This document shows, one piece after another, positions 16,886 through 25,024 of a DNA stretch of 42,376 bases (the first letter of the stretch is position 1; each line of letters begins with the position of its first letter). The DNA lies in contig OMIK01000031.1 in NCBI GenBank assembly GCA_900299075.1, positions 1-42,376 of the forward strand. The letters are read 5' to 3'. Under the pieces are notes generated by a model. That model was given only the letters and a program-made list of their open reading frames with translations. It made no database searches and was not told the origin of the DNA. This DNA is from Chlorobi bacterium Chlorobi_1 (GTDB taxonomy: Bacteria > Bacteroidota > Chlorobiia > Chlorobiales > Chlorobiaceae). The translations under genes were made by a program, and so were the position numbers.

Positions 16886-17192
16886 AGGGAGGAGGTAAGA
16901 GGTTGATATTGTACAAGCGGGACGCCTCAAGACCGGAAGGCTTGACGGGAAAAAATACGCCCCCAAAGATAATCAGACAACAACCCGAAATGCCCGGGCA
17001 GACGAAATGTGAACAGGGCTGGGGGATACAATAACCATAACGGCACCCCGAAACTCATTTTACAGCATGACGAATTTCTTTTCAAGCACCAAAGCTCGTA
17101 AATTCTGTCTTGAACCAGCAAGTCGTATCTTCGCCGGGCACCTTACCCGCCTCAACCGACAGCCAGACCATCAAACCCGAGAATACGTTTCA
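16886..17192. other. divergent gap without a clear gene
   Basis: About 307 bases separate the membrane protein gene (leftward) from the secreted protein gene (rightward). A frame open from an ATG at 17067 joins the secreted protein in register and could be an alternative N-terminus, but its residues look unlike a signal peptide. I see no RNA gene, strong hairpin or clear promoter pair. Confidence 0.5.
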
Positions 17193-18104
17193 GTGAGAAC
17201 CTGTTTCCACACCCCTTCGTTCCGCCGGCTGCGCGCCGCCTTTTGCGGCTTTGCTGCCGCAGCAGCCCTCGCCGCAACCCCCCTGCCGTCCCTTGCCGGC
17301 GGGAACACCTACCTGCTGAAACCGGAATCCCCGACGCCCGGATTCATGCTCATGGAAAACATGCAGGGCAACTGCCCGGACGGCAGCATGACAATCTCGG
17401 GAGCCGGCTCCAGGCTGGCCGGACAGATCTCCATGCAGACCTTCTCGACGAAGAAGACCGAGGTGCTCGCCTTTTCGGGGGCAAAGCCGAGCGTCCTCAA
17501 GGAGAGCACGCTTTCCGACATCACCATCACCACCACCAGGATCGGAGACAAGGTCGAGACCAACACTGAAAACGGCGCACTCACCGGATGCACAGTCCTG
17601 ATCGAACGGAATAACGGCGGATGGACCAAAAACCTTATCGGCGCCGTCCCCAACGAAGCCCAGCTCAAAGAGCTGAAGGCCCCCTATTCAGATGGGGACG
17701 AAAGCTATCCGGACGGGCCGGTCAAGGTCGGCACGAAATGGCAGATCAACGCGTCAACGCTGGCCAAGCTTCTCGGCTGGGATGCCCAGGAGATATCGCC
17801 GGAATCGGAGTCGTCCATGACCTTCGAGCGAATCGAAAGCATCAACGGCGACAGATGCGCGGTCATTTCGGTGAGCCCACTGCTCATATCGGGAACGAAG
17901 GAGTTCGACGGCAAGGCCATGCGGTTCCGCCTGGACGGCCACGGCATCATCTATCGCTCGCTCTCGGGATACTTCGACGCCAAGTCCATGATCGAAGGCA
18001 CCATGACGCTCGACAGGCAGCCGGCTCCCGGCGAGACCGACGTCGCGTTCAACATGACCATCCCGCTCACCATAAGCACGACCGCACAGCGCATCGACCG
18101 GTAA
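17193..18104 (+). CDS. secreted protein of unknown function
   Basis: About 303 residues from a GTG at 17193. The first 35 residues form a Sec signal peptide: basic start (FRRLRAAF), hydrophobic Ala-rich core, and a likely cleavage near SLAGG. The mature part contains two cysteines (NCPDGSM and TGCTVLIE) that may form a disulfide, and is rich in beta-prone Thr/Ile segments. I do not recognise a family. The alternative ATG at 17067 would add 42 residues in front of the signal and is less likely. A small hairpin (GACCCA/TGGGTC, 18114-18133) follows the stop. It is probably periplasmic or outer-membrane associated. Confidence 0.65.
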   Translation: MRTCFHTPSFRRLRAAFCGFAAAAALAATPLPSLAGGNTYLLKPESPTPGFMLMENMQGNCPDGSMTISGAGSRLAGQISMQTFSTKKTEVLAFSGAKPSVLKESTLSDITITTTRIGDKVETNTENGALTGCTVLIERNNGGWTKNLIGAVPNEAQLKELKAPYSDGDESYPDGPVKVGTKWQINASTLAKLLGWDAQEISPESESSMTFERIESINGDRCAVISVSPLLISGTKEFDGKAMRFRLDGHGIIYRSLSGYFDAKSMIEGTMTLDRQPAPGETDVAFNMTIPLTISTTAQRIDR

Positions 18105-18214
18105 TCCGGGACAGACCCAGATACGCTTGGGTCCCAAGTAATTGCTATATTCACAAAACACTCCATTCGCCCATCGTGGCAGGAGCTCAACCAAAAACAT
18201 ATCTCTCCACCTTC

Positions 18215-18571
18215 ATGGCTGAAACCATATCCAAGAGCCCGAACGAGAAGTATTGCACCGAATGCGGCGCGCTCATCAGGACGAATGCCGAGATCTGCCC
18301 GAAATGCGGCGTCCGCCAGTCGCCCTCCCCCTCCGCCAACAGCCTCGACTCGGTCGCGCCGAACGGCAAGAGCAAGCTTGCCGCAGCCCTGTTCGCACTC
18401 TTCCTTGGCGGCATCGGCGTGCACAAGTTCTACTTGGGCAAGATCGGCTGGGGCATCGCCTACCTCCTCTTCTGCTGGACTGGCATCCCGGCTATCGCAG
18501 GCCTCGTCGAGGGGATCATCCTGCTGGTGATGAGCGATGCCAATTTCAACAGGAAGTTCGGCAACTGCTGA
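18215..18571 (+). CDS. zinc-ribbon plus TM2 domain protein
   Basis: 118 residues. Residues 13-33 hold two CxxC knuckles (YCTECGALI and ICPKCGV), a zinc ribbon. After a Ser/Pro linker comes a TM2 domain (about 52-112): AALFALFLGGIGVHKFYLGKIGWGIAYLL and a second membrane helix. TM2 proteins are small membrane proteins of unknown function found across bacteria and eukaryotes. The ribbon should face the cytoplasm. It lies 56 bases upstream of lptB on the same strand and may share its transcript. A TATATT hexamer near 18149 could be a -10 element. Confidence 0.85.
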   Translation: MAETISKSPNEKYCTECGALIRTNAEICPKCGVRQSPSPSANSLDSVAPNGKSKLAAALFALFLGGIGVHKFYLGKIGWGIAYLLFCWTGIPAIAGLVEGIILLVMSDANFNRKFGNC

Positions 18572-18627
18572 TCCCCGCCGATGCAAGGCTTCACCCAGAG
18601 CGAAGACAACCGGATGACCGCTAAGCG

Positions 18628-19362
18628 ATGAGTTCGATCCTGAGCTGCAAGAACCTGAAGAAGGTCTACAACAAACGGGAGGTCGTCAAGAGCTCGACCC
18701 TCGAGGTGAAGCAGGGGCAGATCGTCGGCCTGCTCGGTCCGAACGGCGCGGGCAAGACCACAACCTTCTACATGATCGTCGGCCTGGTGCGCCCGGATGC
18801 CGGGCAGGTGTACCTCGACCAGGATGAGATCACGGCCCTGCCGATGTACCAGCGCGCCCGCAAGGGGATCGGCTACCTGCCGCAGGAGGCCTCCGTGTTC
18901 CGGAAGCTGACGGTCGAGGAGAACATCCTCGGCGTGCTCGAGTTCACCGGCATGTCGAAGCAGGAGCGCCGGGAGAAGGCCGACCGGATGCTCGAAGAGC
19001 TGAACATCGCGCACATCCGCAAAAGCATGGGCTACGCCCTCTCCGGCGGCGAGCGGCGCCGGACGGAGATTGCCCGGGCCCTCGCGCTCGACCCCAAGTT
19101 CATCCTGCTTGACGAACCCTTCGCAGGCGTGGACCCGATCGCCGTCGAGGATATCCAGCAGATCGTCGAAGGGCTCGTCAAGCGCAACATCGGCGTGCTG
19201 ATCACCGACCACAACGTCCACGAGACCCTGTCGATCACCGACCGCGCCTACCTGCTGTTCGACGGCAGCATCTTCATGCACGGCTCGCCCGAGGAAATCG
19301 CCGAAAACCCCGATGCCAGGAAGCTCTACCTTGGCGAGAAGTTCACGCTGGAGCGTTACTGA
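18628..19362 (+). CDS. lptB: lipopolysaccharide export ABC ATPase LptB
   Basis: 244 residues, the usual length. Walker A is [10 protein letters not shown] near 37-46, the Q-loop is YLPQEAS near 90, the signature is [15 protein letters not shown] near 138, Walker B is [13 protein letters not shown] near 155, and the switch histidine is in ITDHNVHET. The GERRR form of the signature and the [12 protein letters not shown] sequence are typical of LptB. The enzyme powers extraction of lipopolysaccharide from the inner membrane together with LptFG and LptC, none of which are nearby. An outer membrane with LPS fits a Gram-negative Chlorobi host. Confidence 0.92.
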   Translation: MSSILSCKNLKKVYNKREVVKSSTLEVKQGQIVGLLGPNGAGKTTTFYMIVGLVRPDAGQVYLDQDEITALPMYQRARKGIGYLPQEASVFRKLTVEENILGVLEFTGMSKQERREKADRMLEELNIAHIRKSMGYALSGGERRRTEIARALALDPKFILLDEPFAGVDPIAVEDIQQIVEGLVKRNIGVLITDHNVHETLSITDRAYLLFDGSIFMHGSPEEIAENPDARKLYLGEKFTLERY

Positions 19363-19459
19363 GCCCTCCCGGGCCACGACTCGAACACCCGGCGGCCCGC
19401 GAGTGGCCGATGCTTCTCGACTGATTTGTTTCTCTCGAAAAGAAAGAGTAAAATACAGG

Positions 19460-19482
19460 TTCAGGCCAAGGGTTGGCCTGAA
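19460..19482. other. 9-bp perfect hairpin between lptB and the RRM gene
   Basis: TTCAGGCCA (19460-19468) pairs with TGGCCTGAA (19474-19482) around AGGGT. It is about 100 bases after the lptB stop and 40 bases before the probable -10 of the RRM gene. No long T run follows on either strand. It could end lptB transcription weakly or belong to regulation of the RRM gene. Confidence 0.45.
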
Positions 19483-19496
19483 TGCTTTCAAGTGAT

Positions 19497-19527
19497 TTGT
19501 GCTTTAGGTTATTTGCAAGCTTATACT
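19497..19527 (+). promoter_or_regulatory. possible promoter of the RRM gene
   Basis: TATACT at 19522-19527 is a good -10 hexamer. A TTGTGC at 19497-19502 is a poor -35 with a long 19-base spacer. The predicted start site would leave a leader of about 30 bases before the ATG at 19562. Confidence 0.35.
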
Positions 19528-19561
19528 TTTCGATCAAAGCACATCTTACAGACAAACAGGT

Positions 19562-19833
19562 ATGAACATCTACATCGGCAATCTCGACTACGGCGTCACC
19601 GAATCCGATCTGAGCAACGCATTCGCCGAGTTCGGCACGGTCTCCAGGGCGAACGTCATCATCGACCATTCACCGGCCGCTCCAAGGGCTTCGGGTTCGT
19701 CGAAATGCCCAACGACGCAGAGGCCAACGAAGCCATCTCGAACCTGAACGAATCCTCCCTCAAGGGCAGGAACATCAGGGTCAACGAAGCCAAGCCGAAA
19801 GAGGAGCGCCCTGCTCCCCGTCCCAGGTACTGA
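19562..19833 (+). pseudogene. RRM RNA-binding protein gene with a one-base frameshift
   Basis: The first frame gives MNIYIGNLDYGVTESDLSNA and continues through FGTVSRANVIID, the RNP-2 half of an RNA recognition motif. The family then expects roughly an aromatic-Thr-Gly-Arg-Ser stretch leading into RNP-1. That continuation, FTGRSKGFGFVEMPNDAEAN and on to a stop at 19833, lies in another frame, starting around 19667-19669. One missing base there would restore an RRM protein of about 90 residues, the normal length for Chlorobi and cyanobacterial glycine-poor RRM proteins. A promoter and a strong terminator flank it, so the loss is recent or a sequencing error. Confidence 0.8.
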
Positions 19834-19852
19834 GCTCCGGCCCGATACAGCT

Positions 19853-19884
19853 AAAAACTGCAGCCCCAGGGCTGCAGTTTTTTT
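19853..19884 (+). terminator. terminator after the RRM gene
   Basis: ACTGCAGCC (19857-19865) pairs with GGCTGCAGT (19870-19878) around CCAG and runs into seven T. Flanking A and T runs extend the stem. This is one of the clearest terminators in the window. Confidence 0.85.
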
Positions 19885-19948
19885 GTCCCCCCGTTCCTCT
19901 ACCGGCCGCTCTCCTGCGTATCTTGTGGGCAAGAACAAACAGACTCCC

Positions 19949-21361
19949 ATGATCGCCGAATCGTTCCTCTTCCGCTCAGAAGGCGGCTTCATCCGCATCC
20001 CGGTCTGGGGGCACATCCCGCTGGGCGATCCGCTGAAGAAGATCCTGGCGCACCCCGCCTTCCTCAGGCTGAAAGGCATCCGGCAGCTCTCCTTCGCGCA
20101 GCAGGTCTACCCCGGTGCCACCCACACCCGCTTCGAGCACTCAATCGGCGTCTACCACCTGATGAAGCTGATCCTGCAGCGCATGGTGACCAACCCGCTC
20201 GCCGCGGAGCTCCAGGACGACCGCCTGCGGTTCGACGACGAGACCTGCCGCACGCTGCTCGCCACCTGCCTCCTGCACGACATCGGCCACTACCCGCACG
20301 CGCATGTGCTCGAGGAGATCGCCCCGCCCGGTGCGACCGACTGCGTCTTCGCGCACCACGAGGCGCTGACCGGGATGTTCGTTGACCAGGCGCACCCGGG
20401 CACGCTGCCGATCGCGGCGATCCTCCACGACGACTGGAGGGTCGACCCCGGCACGGTGGTCGAGATCATCACCGGCAAATCGTCGCACCCGCTGGGCAAG
20501 CTGGTCAGCGGCACCCTCGACCCGGACAAGATGGACTACCTGATGCGCGACGCGCACCATTGCAACATCCCCTACGGGAGCATCGACATCGAGCGGCTGG
20601 TCGAGTCGTTCGTGCCCGATCCGGCAAGGCAGCGCCTGGCGATCACCGAAAAGGGTATCGCCCCGCTCGAGAGCCTCATCTTCGCCAAGTACATGATGAT
20701 GCGCAACGTCTACTGGCACCACACCAGCCGCACGCTCTCGACCATGCTCCGCCGCCTGCTGCAGGATGTGGTCGATGCCGGCGCCGTCCCGGCGGATGCC
20801 CTCCGCGAGCTCTTCTACTTCGGCTCCGACGACCGGGTACTCTTCGAGCTGGACCGGAACCTCCGGGGGCTCGGGCTCCCGGCAGAGGAGCTGCTCGACG
20901 ATATCCTGAACCGCCGCGTCTACAAGCGTGCCATGACGGTCGTCCCCTACCGCGAGGCGCTGATGGAGCCCGACCCGGCCTGGTTCGGCTACAGCCAGGA
21001 CCACCGGAGGCGCAAGCACCGGGAGCAGGAGATCTGCGCGCTGCTCGCCCGGCGCCACAACCTGCCGCTGCAGGGGCACGAGGTGCTGATCGACGCGCCG
21101 GCGACCAGGGATGTCTTCGACTACGCCGATTTCCGGGAGCTGAGGGTCTACCCCTCCCGGCACGAGCACCGTCAGCTGGTGCCGCCGGAAGGCGCCAGCG
21201 GCTATGTCAGGTTCGACGACTTCAGGGAGTCGGTGTTCGGCTCCGGCTTCATCCTCTCGTTCGAGCACTGCACCAAGAAGTTCCGGCTGCTCTGCCGCCA
21301 CGACCTCACCGAACGGCTCGCCGCCGTCGAGGATGAGGTAATGGAGATCTTGCGGGCATAA
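19949..21361 (+). CDS. HD-domain phosphohydrolase
   Basis: 470 residues from an ATG at 19949; the frame is open 66 bases further up, but that overlaps the terminator region. The metal-binding H...HD...D set of SAMHD1/dGTPase-like enzymes is visible: HTRFEHSIGVYHL near 53-65, LLHDIGHYPHAH near 108-119, and LDPDKMDYLMRDAHHCNIPYG near 190-210. A long helical C-terminal part follows. Such enzymes hydrolyse deoxynucleoside triphosphates or related nucleotides; the substrate cannot be read here. It is flanked by a terminator on the left and a separate promoter-like sequence (TATATT near 21368) on the right. Confidence 0.88.
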   Translation: MIAESFLFRSEGGFIRIPVWGHIPLGDPLKKILAHPAFLRLKGIRQLSFAQQVYPGATHTRFEHSIGVYHLMKLILQRMVTNPLAAELQDDRLRFDDETCRTLLATCLLHDIGHYPHAHVLEEIAPPGATDCVFAHHEALTGMFVDQAHPGTLPIAAILHDDWRVDPGTVVEIITGKSSHPLGKLVSGTLDPDKMDYLMRDAHHCNIPYGSIDIERLVESFVPDPARQRLAITEKGIAPLESLIFAKYMMMRNVYWHHTSRTLSTMLRRLLQDVVDAGAVPADALRELFYFGSDDRVLFELDRNLRGLGLPAEELLDDILNRRVYKRAMTVVPYREALMEPDPAWFGYSQDHRRRKHREQEICALLARRHNLPLQGHEVLIDAPATRDVFDYADFRELRVYPSRHEHRQLVPPEGASGYVRFDDFRESVFGSGFILSFEHCTKKFRLLCRHDLTERLAAVEDEVMEILRA

Positions 21362-21421
21362 TTTTGTTATATTTTTATTACAGATAGCCGCAAGGCATCA
21401 TTACCTCTACCGAACCAAACC

Positions 21422-21751
21422 ATGCCATCCATGGAAAACCAGGACAGATACTACAAGGGGCTCTTCTTCGGAGTGATCCTCGGCGCGGCCGCCGGCACCG
21501 TCATGGGGCTGCTCTTCGCCCCGCGCAAGGGCACCGACACCCAGCTGATCATCTCCGGCAAGGTGAGGCATGCGCTCGACAAGGCCGCCGAGTACTATGA
21601 GGAGACCCAGCAGGAAGAGACCTACAGCAACGAGGCCAAGCACCGTTCGCAGGAGATCATCGACAGTGCACGCGACGAGGCCCGCAAGATCCTCGACGAA
21701 GCCAACACCATCATCCGCGACATCCGCGGCGCGAAAAGCCTCGAGAACTGA
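21422..21751 (+). CDS. YtxH-like small membrane protein
   Basis: 109 residues. One N-terminal membrane helix rich in small residues (about 13-32; GLFFGVILGAAAGTVMGLLFAP) ends in the APRKG motif typical of YtxH/gas-vesicle-protein-like proteins. A long, charged, helical tail follows that is probably a coiled coil. YtxH proteins are stress-linked in Firmicutes but of unknown biochemical role. The next gene starts 3 bases after the stop, so the two form an operon. An AT-rich stretch with TATATT at 21368-21373 may hold the -10 element. Confidence 0.8.
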   Translation: MPSMENQDRYYKGLFFGVILGAAAGTVMGLLFAPRKGTDTQLIISGKVRHALDKAAEYYEETQQEETYSNEAKHRSQEIIDSARDEARKILDEANTIIRDIRGAKSLEN

Positions 21752-21754
21752 CCC

Positions 21755-22534
21755 ATGCTGACCTTCCTCGGTTCCGCCGCCGGTGACGCCGGAACGGTCC
21801 TGCTGCTGCACGCCTTTCCGCTCTCCGCCCACATGTGGGAGCCGCAGATATCAGCCCTCCGGGAAGCGGGCTACGGCGTGATCGCCCCCAATGTCTACGG
21901 TTTCGACGGCTCCCCTTCGAAGCCGGGCTGGCGTATGGACGACTACGCAGCGGAGCTCTGCACGCTGCTCGATTCCCTCGACTGCGGGAGGGTAACGGTC
22001 GCCGGGCTTTCGATGGGAGGCTACCAGGCGTTCGCCTTCTGGCGGCGCCACCCCGAACGCACGGCCTCGCTCGTCCTGTGCGACACGCGGGCCAACGCCG
22101 ACGGGCCGGAGGCGCTCGCCCACCGGATGGAGTTCCGCAGGGCCGTGGAGAAGAAAGGTGCCGCCGAAGCCGCCGAGCGGATGGTGCCGAACTTCTTCGC
22201 CCGCAAAAGCTACGACGAAAAACCGGGCATGGTTGCCAGGGTCAGGGAGGCCATCCTGCGGCAGCCGGCGGCCGATATCAGCGAAGCGATGCGGGCCATC
22301 GCCGAGCGCCCCGATTCGATCGGCCTGCTGCCCGCAATCACCTGCCCGACCCTCTTCATCAACGGCGACGCTGACGGCGTCACCCCTCCGATCACGGCTT
22401 CCGACATGCACGCGAGGCTTCCCGGGTCGAAACTCGAGCTCCTGCCCGATGCCGGGCACCTCTCGAACCTCGAGCAGCCGGAGCTCTTCAACCGCCTCCT
22501 GCTCGAGCACCTCGATCGGCTGGCAAGGACATAA
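21755..22534 (+). CDS. alpha/beta hydrolase
   Basis: 259 residues with the alpha/beta hydrolase core. The oxyanion loop is LLLHAFPLSAHMW near 17-29, the nucleophile elbow is GLSMGG with S86, the acid is in NGDADGVTPP near 208, and the histidine is in DAGHLSNLEQP near 228. Similarity is to the 3-oxoadipate enol-lactonase/BioH-like branch, where substrate cannot be guessed from sequence alone. It follows the YtxH-like gene with a 3-base gap. Its stop codon lies inside the first unit of a 9-nt repeat array. Confidence 0.85.
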   Translation: MLTFLGSAAGDAGTVLLLHAFPLSAHMWEPQISALREAGYGVIAPNVYGFDGSPSKPGWRMDDYAAELCTLLDSLDCGRVTVAGLSMGGYQAFAFWRRHPERTASLVLCDTRANADGPEALAHRMEFRRAVEKKGAAEAAERMVPNFFARKSYDEKPGMVARVREAILRQPAADISEAMRAIAERPDSIGLLPAITCPTLFINGDADGVTPPITASDMHARLPGSKLELLPDAGHLSNLEQPELFNRLLLEHLDRLART

Positions 22535-22551
22535 AGGACAACAAGGACGAA
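22525..22551. repeat. 9-nt period array (AAGGACNNN units)
   Basis: Three units, AAGGACATA, AAGGACAAC and AAGGACGAA, carry GGAC at 22527, 22536 and 22545. The first unit includes the stop codon of the alpha/beta hydrolase. The array runs straight into the following terminator. Confidence 0.65.
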
Positions 22552-22552
22552 A

Positions 22553-22582
22553 AAAAGACGGTGCCGCCAAGCACCGTCTTTT
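22553..22582. terminator. bidirectional terminator
   Basis: AAAAGACGGTGC (22553-22564) pairs with GCACCGTCTTTT (22571-22582) around CGCCAA. A and T runs on both sides let it act for both converging genes, the hydrolase (rightward) and aroA (leftward). Confidence 0.85.
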
Positions 22583-22622
22583 CTTTTGTTCCCGCCCTGT
22601 TTTCCTTTCCTTCCCTTTTCTG

Positions 22623-23927
22623 CTACTGCCGCAGTTCGTCGATGACGCTGAAGAAATTCGGGAAGGAGACGCCGGCGACGTCGCGGTCGGAGAGTTCGAG
22701 GGAGGCTCCCGCCGCCTCGGCGGCGATGGCGAAGCTCATGGCGATGCGGTGGTCGTCGAAGCACTCGACGTGCGCCGTCGCCGGGATCACACCCGTCCGC
22801 CCCTTGACCACGAAGCCGTCGGGGTACTGCTCGCACTCGAAGCCGAGGCGTTCGAGGTTCACCACCAGCGCGTCGATGCGGTCGCTCTCCTTGGTCCTCA
22901 GCTCGGCGGCGTTGTGCAGCTCGAATTCACCCGAGGCGAAGGCAGAGAGCACGGAGAGCATCGGGATCTCGTCGATCACGCCGGCAACAACCTCATGGTC
23001 GCTGATCCTGAGCGGCTTCAGGCCGGAGCAGCTGCGCACCACGATGTCGCCGACCGGTTCGCCGCCCTCGCTCCGGGCGTTCTCGATCACCAGGCCGGCA
23101 CCGGCCTCCTGCAGGATATCGATATAGGCTACCCGGGTCGGGTTGAGGCAGACGTTCCGGATGACGATCTCGGAGTGGCTGCCCAGCAGGCCGAGGGCGA
23201 TCATGAAACAGGCTGCGGAGGGGTCGGCAGGGACGTTGAACGGCTTTGCCGCGATCGGCCTGCGCCCCTCGACGATGATCTCGCGGACACCGTCGGGCCG
23301 GTCGATCGTTTCGAGGCCCAGCATCAGCTCGGTATGGTCGCGGGAGCGGATCGGCTCGATGATCTTCGAGCGGCCGTCGGCATGCAGGGCCGCAAAGGCG
23401 ACCAGCGACTTCACCTGCGCCGAAGGCACCGGCAGCAGGTACTCGATCGGCCGGATATCCCTGGTGCCGTCGATCACGACGGGAGCGGTCCCCTCAGGCG
23501 AAAGGGAGATGGCCGCGCCCATCTGGCGCAACGGGTCGGCCACACGCTTCATCGGGCGCTTCATCAGGGAGGCGTCGCCCACCAGCTCGCTGCGGAACGG
23601 CTGCGCGGCAAGGATGCCGGCGAGCATCCGCATGGTGCTGCCGGAGTTGTTGCACATGAGCGGGACGCCCGGCTTCGAGAAGCTCCAGAGGCCCTGCGAT
23701 TCGATCACCACGTGGCGGACCGTACGGCCGTCGGGGAGCCGCTGCTCCTCCTGGCGGACGGCGATGCCGGCATCCCGCAGGACCGAAAGGGTGGACTGGT
23801 TGTCGTAGCCGCCCGAGAAGTTGGTGATTTCGGTCGTCCCATCGGCCAGGGCGCCGATCAGCGCGGAGCGGTGGGAGATCGACTTGTCGGGAGGCAGGGT
23901 GGAAATCTCGCCTTTGAAGCTGTTCAT
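22623..23927 (-). CDS. aroA: 3-phosphoshikimate 1-carboxyvinyltransferase (EPSP synthase)
   Basis: 434 residues from the ATG at 23927. Family motifs are present: [18 protein letters not shown] near 13-30, [14 protein letters not shown] near 91-104, [12 protein letters not shown] near 117, [11 protein letters not shown] near 165, and RTKESDRI plus [12 protein letters not shown] in the C-terminal half. It joins shikimate-3-phosphate and phosphoenolpyruvate in the aromatic amino acid pathway, in the cytoplasm. The frame continues 20 codons upstream into the rpsU terminator, so the ATG next to MNSFKGEI is the sensible start. No other aro gene is adjacent. Confidence 0.95.
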   Translation of the reverse strand: MNSFKGEISTLPPDKSISHRSALIGALADGTTEITNFSGGYDNQSTLSVLRDAGIAVRQEEQRLPDGRTVRHVVIESQGLWSFSKPGVPLMCNNSGSTMRMLAGILAAQPFRSELVGDASLMKRPMKRVADPLRQMGAAISLSPEGTAPVVIDGTRDIRPIEYLLPVPSAQVKSLVAFAALHADGRSKIIEPIRSRDHTELMLGLETIDRPDGVREIIVEGRRPIAAKPFNVPADPSAACFMIALGLLGSHSEIVIRNVCLNPTRVAYIDILQEAGAGLVIENARSEGGEPVGDIVVRSCSGLKPLRISDHEVVAGVIDEIPMLSVLSAFASGEFELHNAAELRTKESDRIDALVVNLERLGFECEQYPDGFVVKGRTGVIPATAHVECFDDHRIAMSFAIAAEAAGASLELSDRDVAGVSFPNFFSVIDELRQ

Positions 23928-23952
23928 TGCTTGATGGTTGAATCTGTTTGAC

Positions 23953-23984
23953 AAAAAAAAGCAGCCCACGAGGAGCTGCTTTTT
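23953..23984 (-). terminator. terminator of rpsU
   Basis: AAAAAGCAGC (23956-23965) pairs with GCTGCTTTTT (23975-23984). On the minus strand the stem runs into eight T. It lies 18 bases beyond the rpsU stop and about 25 bases upstream of the aroA start. Confidence 0.8.
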
Positions 23985-24002
23985 CACTACGATTGCAACG
24001 AA

Positions 24003-24200
24003 TCAGGAGTTGCGCTCTTCGTTAGCCCTCTGGGCCCTGCGCTTGCTCCTTGAACGTTTCAGCCTGCTGTCGACCGACGGCTTCACGAAGTATGCCTTTT
24101 TACGGAACTCCTTCAGGACGCCTGCACGCTCGTACTTCTTCTTGAAGCGCTTGAGCAGCTTGTCGATAGACTCATTGTCATTTACCTGTACACTTACCAA
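24003..24200 (-). CDS. rpsU: 30S ribosomal protein bS21
   Basis: 65 residues, the normal length. [20 protein letters not shown] and the basic C-terminal [21 protein letters not shown] identify bS21. The start is TTG (24198-24200), preceded by an exceptionally long Shine-Dalgarno match, AAGGGGGTGA, at 24207-24216. No in-frame ATG lies nearby. bS21 sits next to the anti-Shine-Dalgarno end of 16S rRNA in the small subunit. The gene starts 25 bases after the zinc-ribbon gene and probably shares its transcript; its own terminator follows. Confidence 0.95.
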   Translation of the reverse strand: MVSVQVNDNESIDKLLKRFKKKYERAGVLKEFRKKAYFVKPSVDSRLKRSRSKRRAQRANEERNS

Positions 24201-24206
24201 TGAAAT

Positions 24207-24216
24207 TCACCCCCTT
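24207..24216 (-). promoter_or_regulatory. extended Shine-Dalgarno sequence of rpsU
   Basis: Read on the minus strand the sequence is AAGGGGGTGA, six bases before the TTG start of rpsU. Several neighbouring genes have only weak matches or none. A long match combined with a poor start codon suggests translational control of this gene. Confidence 0.6.
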
Positions 24217-24225
24217 GATTGAAGA

Positions 24226-24792
24226 TCAACGTCTTAATTTGAGTTTGATGATGTCGGTCAGCGACTCGGAACTCTTCTGCTTGCCCTGGTTGAGCTGGAC
24301 GTTCTCCAGGAGCTGCTTCCTGCCGCTCTTGCAAAATTCTACGATGATGACGTGCGCACCGCTGCCGGTGGCCTGTTTTTCACGGACGACGCCCACTTCC
24401 CCGAGCGATTCGTGGTAGACCGCATCGCCCTGGGCATAGATCCCGTGCGGCGAATAGGGCTGGCAATCCTCGGGATTGAGCTCTCCCGGGCTCAGGTCGC
24501 GGTCGATCTGTATCTGCCACTCCTTGAACAGGTGCACCTGGTTGCAGGCCGAACAGCGGATCCAGTACTGGTTGTCCGAGGCGGAGGTGGCGGGATCGGC
24601 GGATGCGGCCGCCTTCCTCTCCTTCGATCGCTTCTCGGATGAACCGAGCAGCAGGTCGTCCTCCTTCGGCTTGTCGCTCGGCTTCCACTCGCCGACGAAG
24701 GCCAGCTCGGTGACGCAACCGCACCCCTCGCAAAAGCCGGGCTTGATCTTGCCTTCGAGAATGAACTGCCGTTTCCTGGACTCTACCGTCAT
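24226..24792 (-). CDS. unknown protein with a split zinc ribbon and SH3-like domain
   Basis: 188 residues. Two cysteine pairs, FCEGCGC near 20-26 and RCSACN near 79-84, are separated by a Lys/Ser/Ala-rich insert and could form one zinc ribbon. Residues about 110-165 (YSPHGIYAQGDAVYHESLGEVGVVREKQ, followed by VIIVEF) look like a small beta-barrel of the CarD/SH3 type that occurs in uncharacterised proteobacterial proteins. Function is unknown; a nucleic acid or ribosome role is inferred only from its position just upstream of rpsU, 25 bases apart on the same strand. The ATG at 24792 is clear. Confidence 0.65.
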   Translation of the reverse strand: MTVESRKRQFILEGKIKPGFCEGCGCVTELAFVGEWKPSDKPKEDDLLLGSSEKRSKERKAAASADPATSASDNQYWIRCSACNQVHLFKEWQIQIDRDLSPGELNPEDCQPYSPHGIYAQGDAVYHESLGEVGVVREKQATGSGAHVIIVEFCKSGRKQLLENVQLNQGKQKSSESLTDIIKLKLRR

Positions 24793-25024
24793 ACGTTGTC
24801 GCTGTTGTTGAAATACGCCCCCGTGCAGGCAAGGGTCGATGCCCGATTCGACAAGCCTGTCGTATCGGGCCGTCGTCCGCTCCGTGTGGATGAAGCGGGT
24901 CCGGCGGTTCTGCGGCTGACGATGGTTTGCAGGACCCTTTGGAAAGCACCGGAAAAATGCCTGTACAGGACTGCTTAGATAAAGAAATCCCCAACAAAAA
25001 ACAACCGCATAATGACGCCCGGCC

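Noticed and set aside
20141-21301. Minus-strand frame of 386 codons opposite the HD hydrolase gene
   Set aside because: Antisense shadow of a GC-rich gene; the HD motifs on the plus strand settle the choice.
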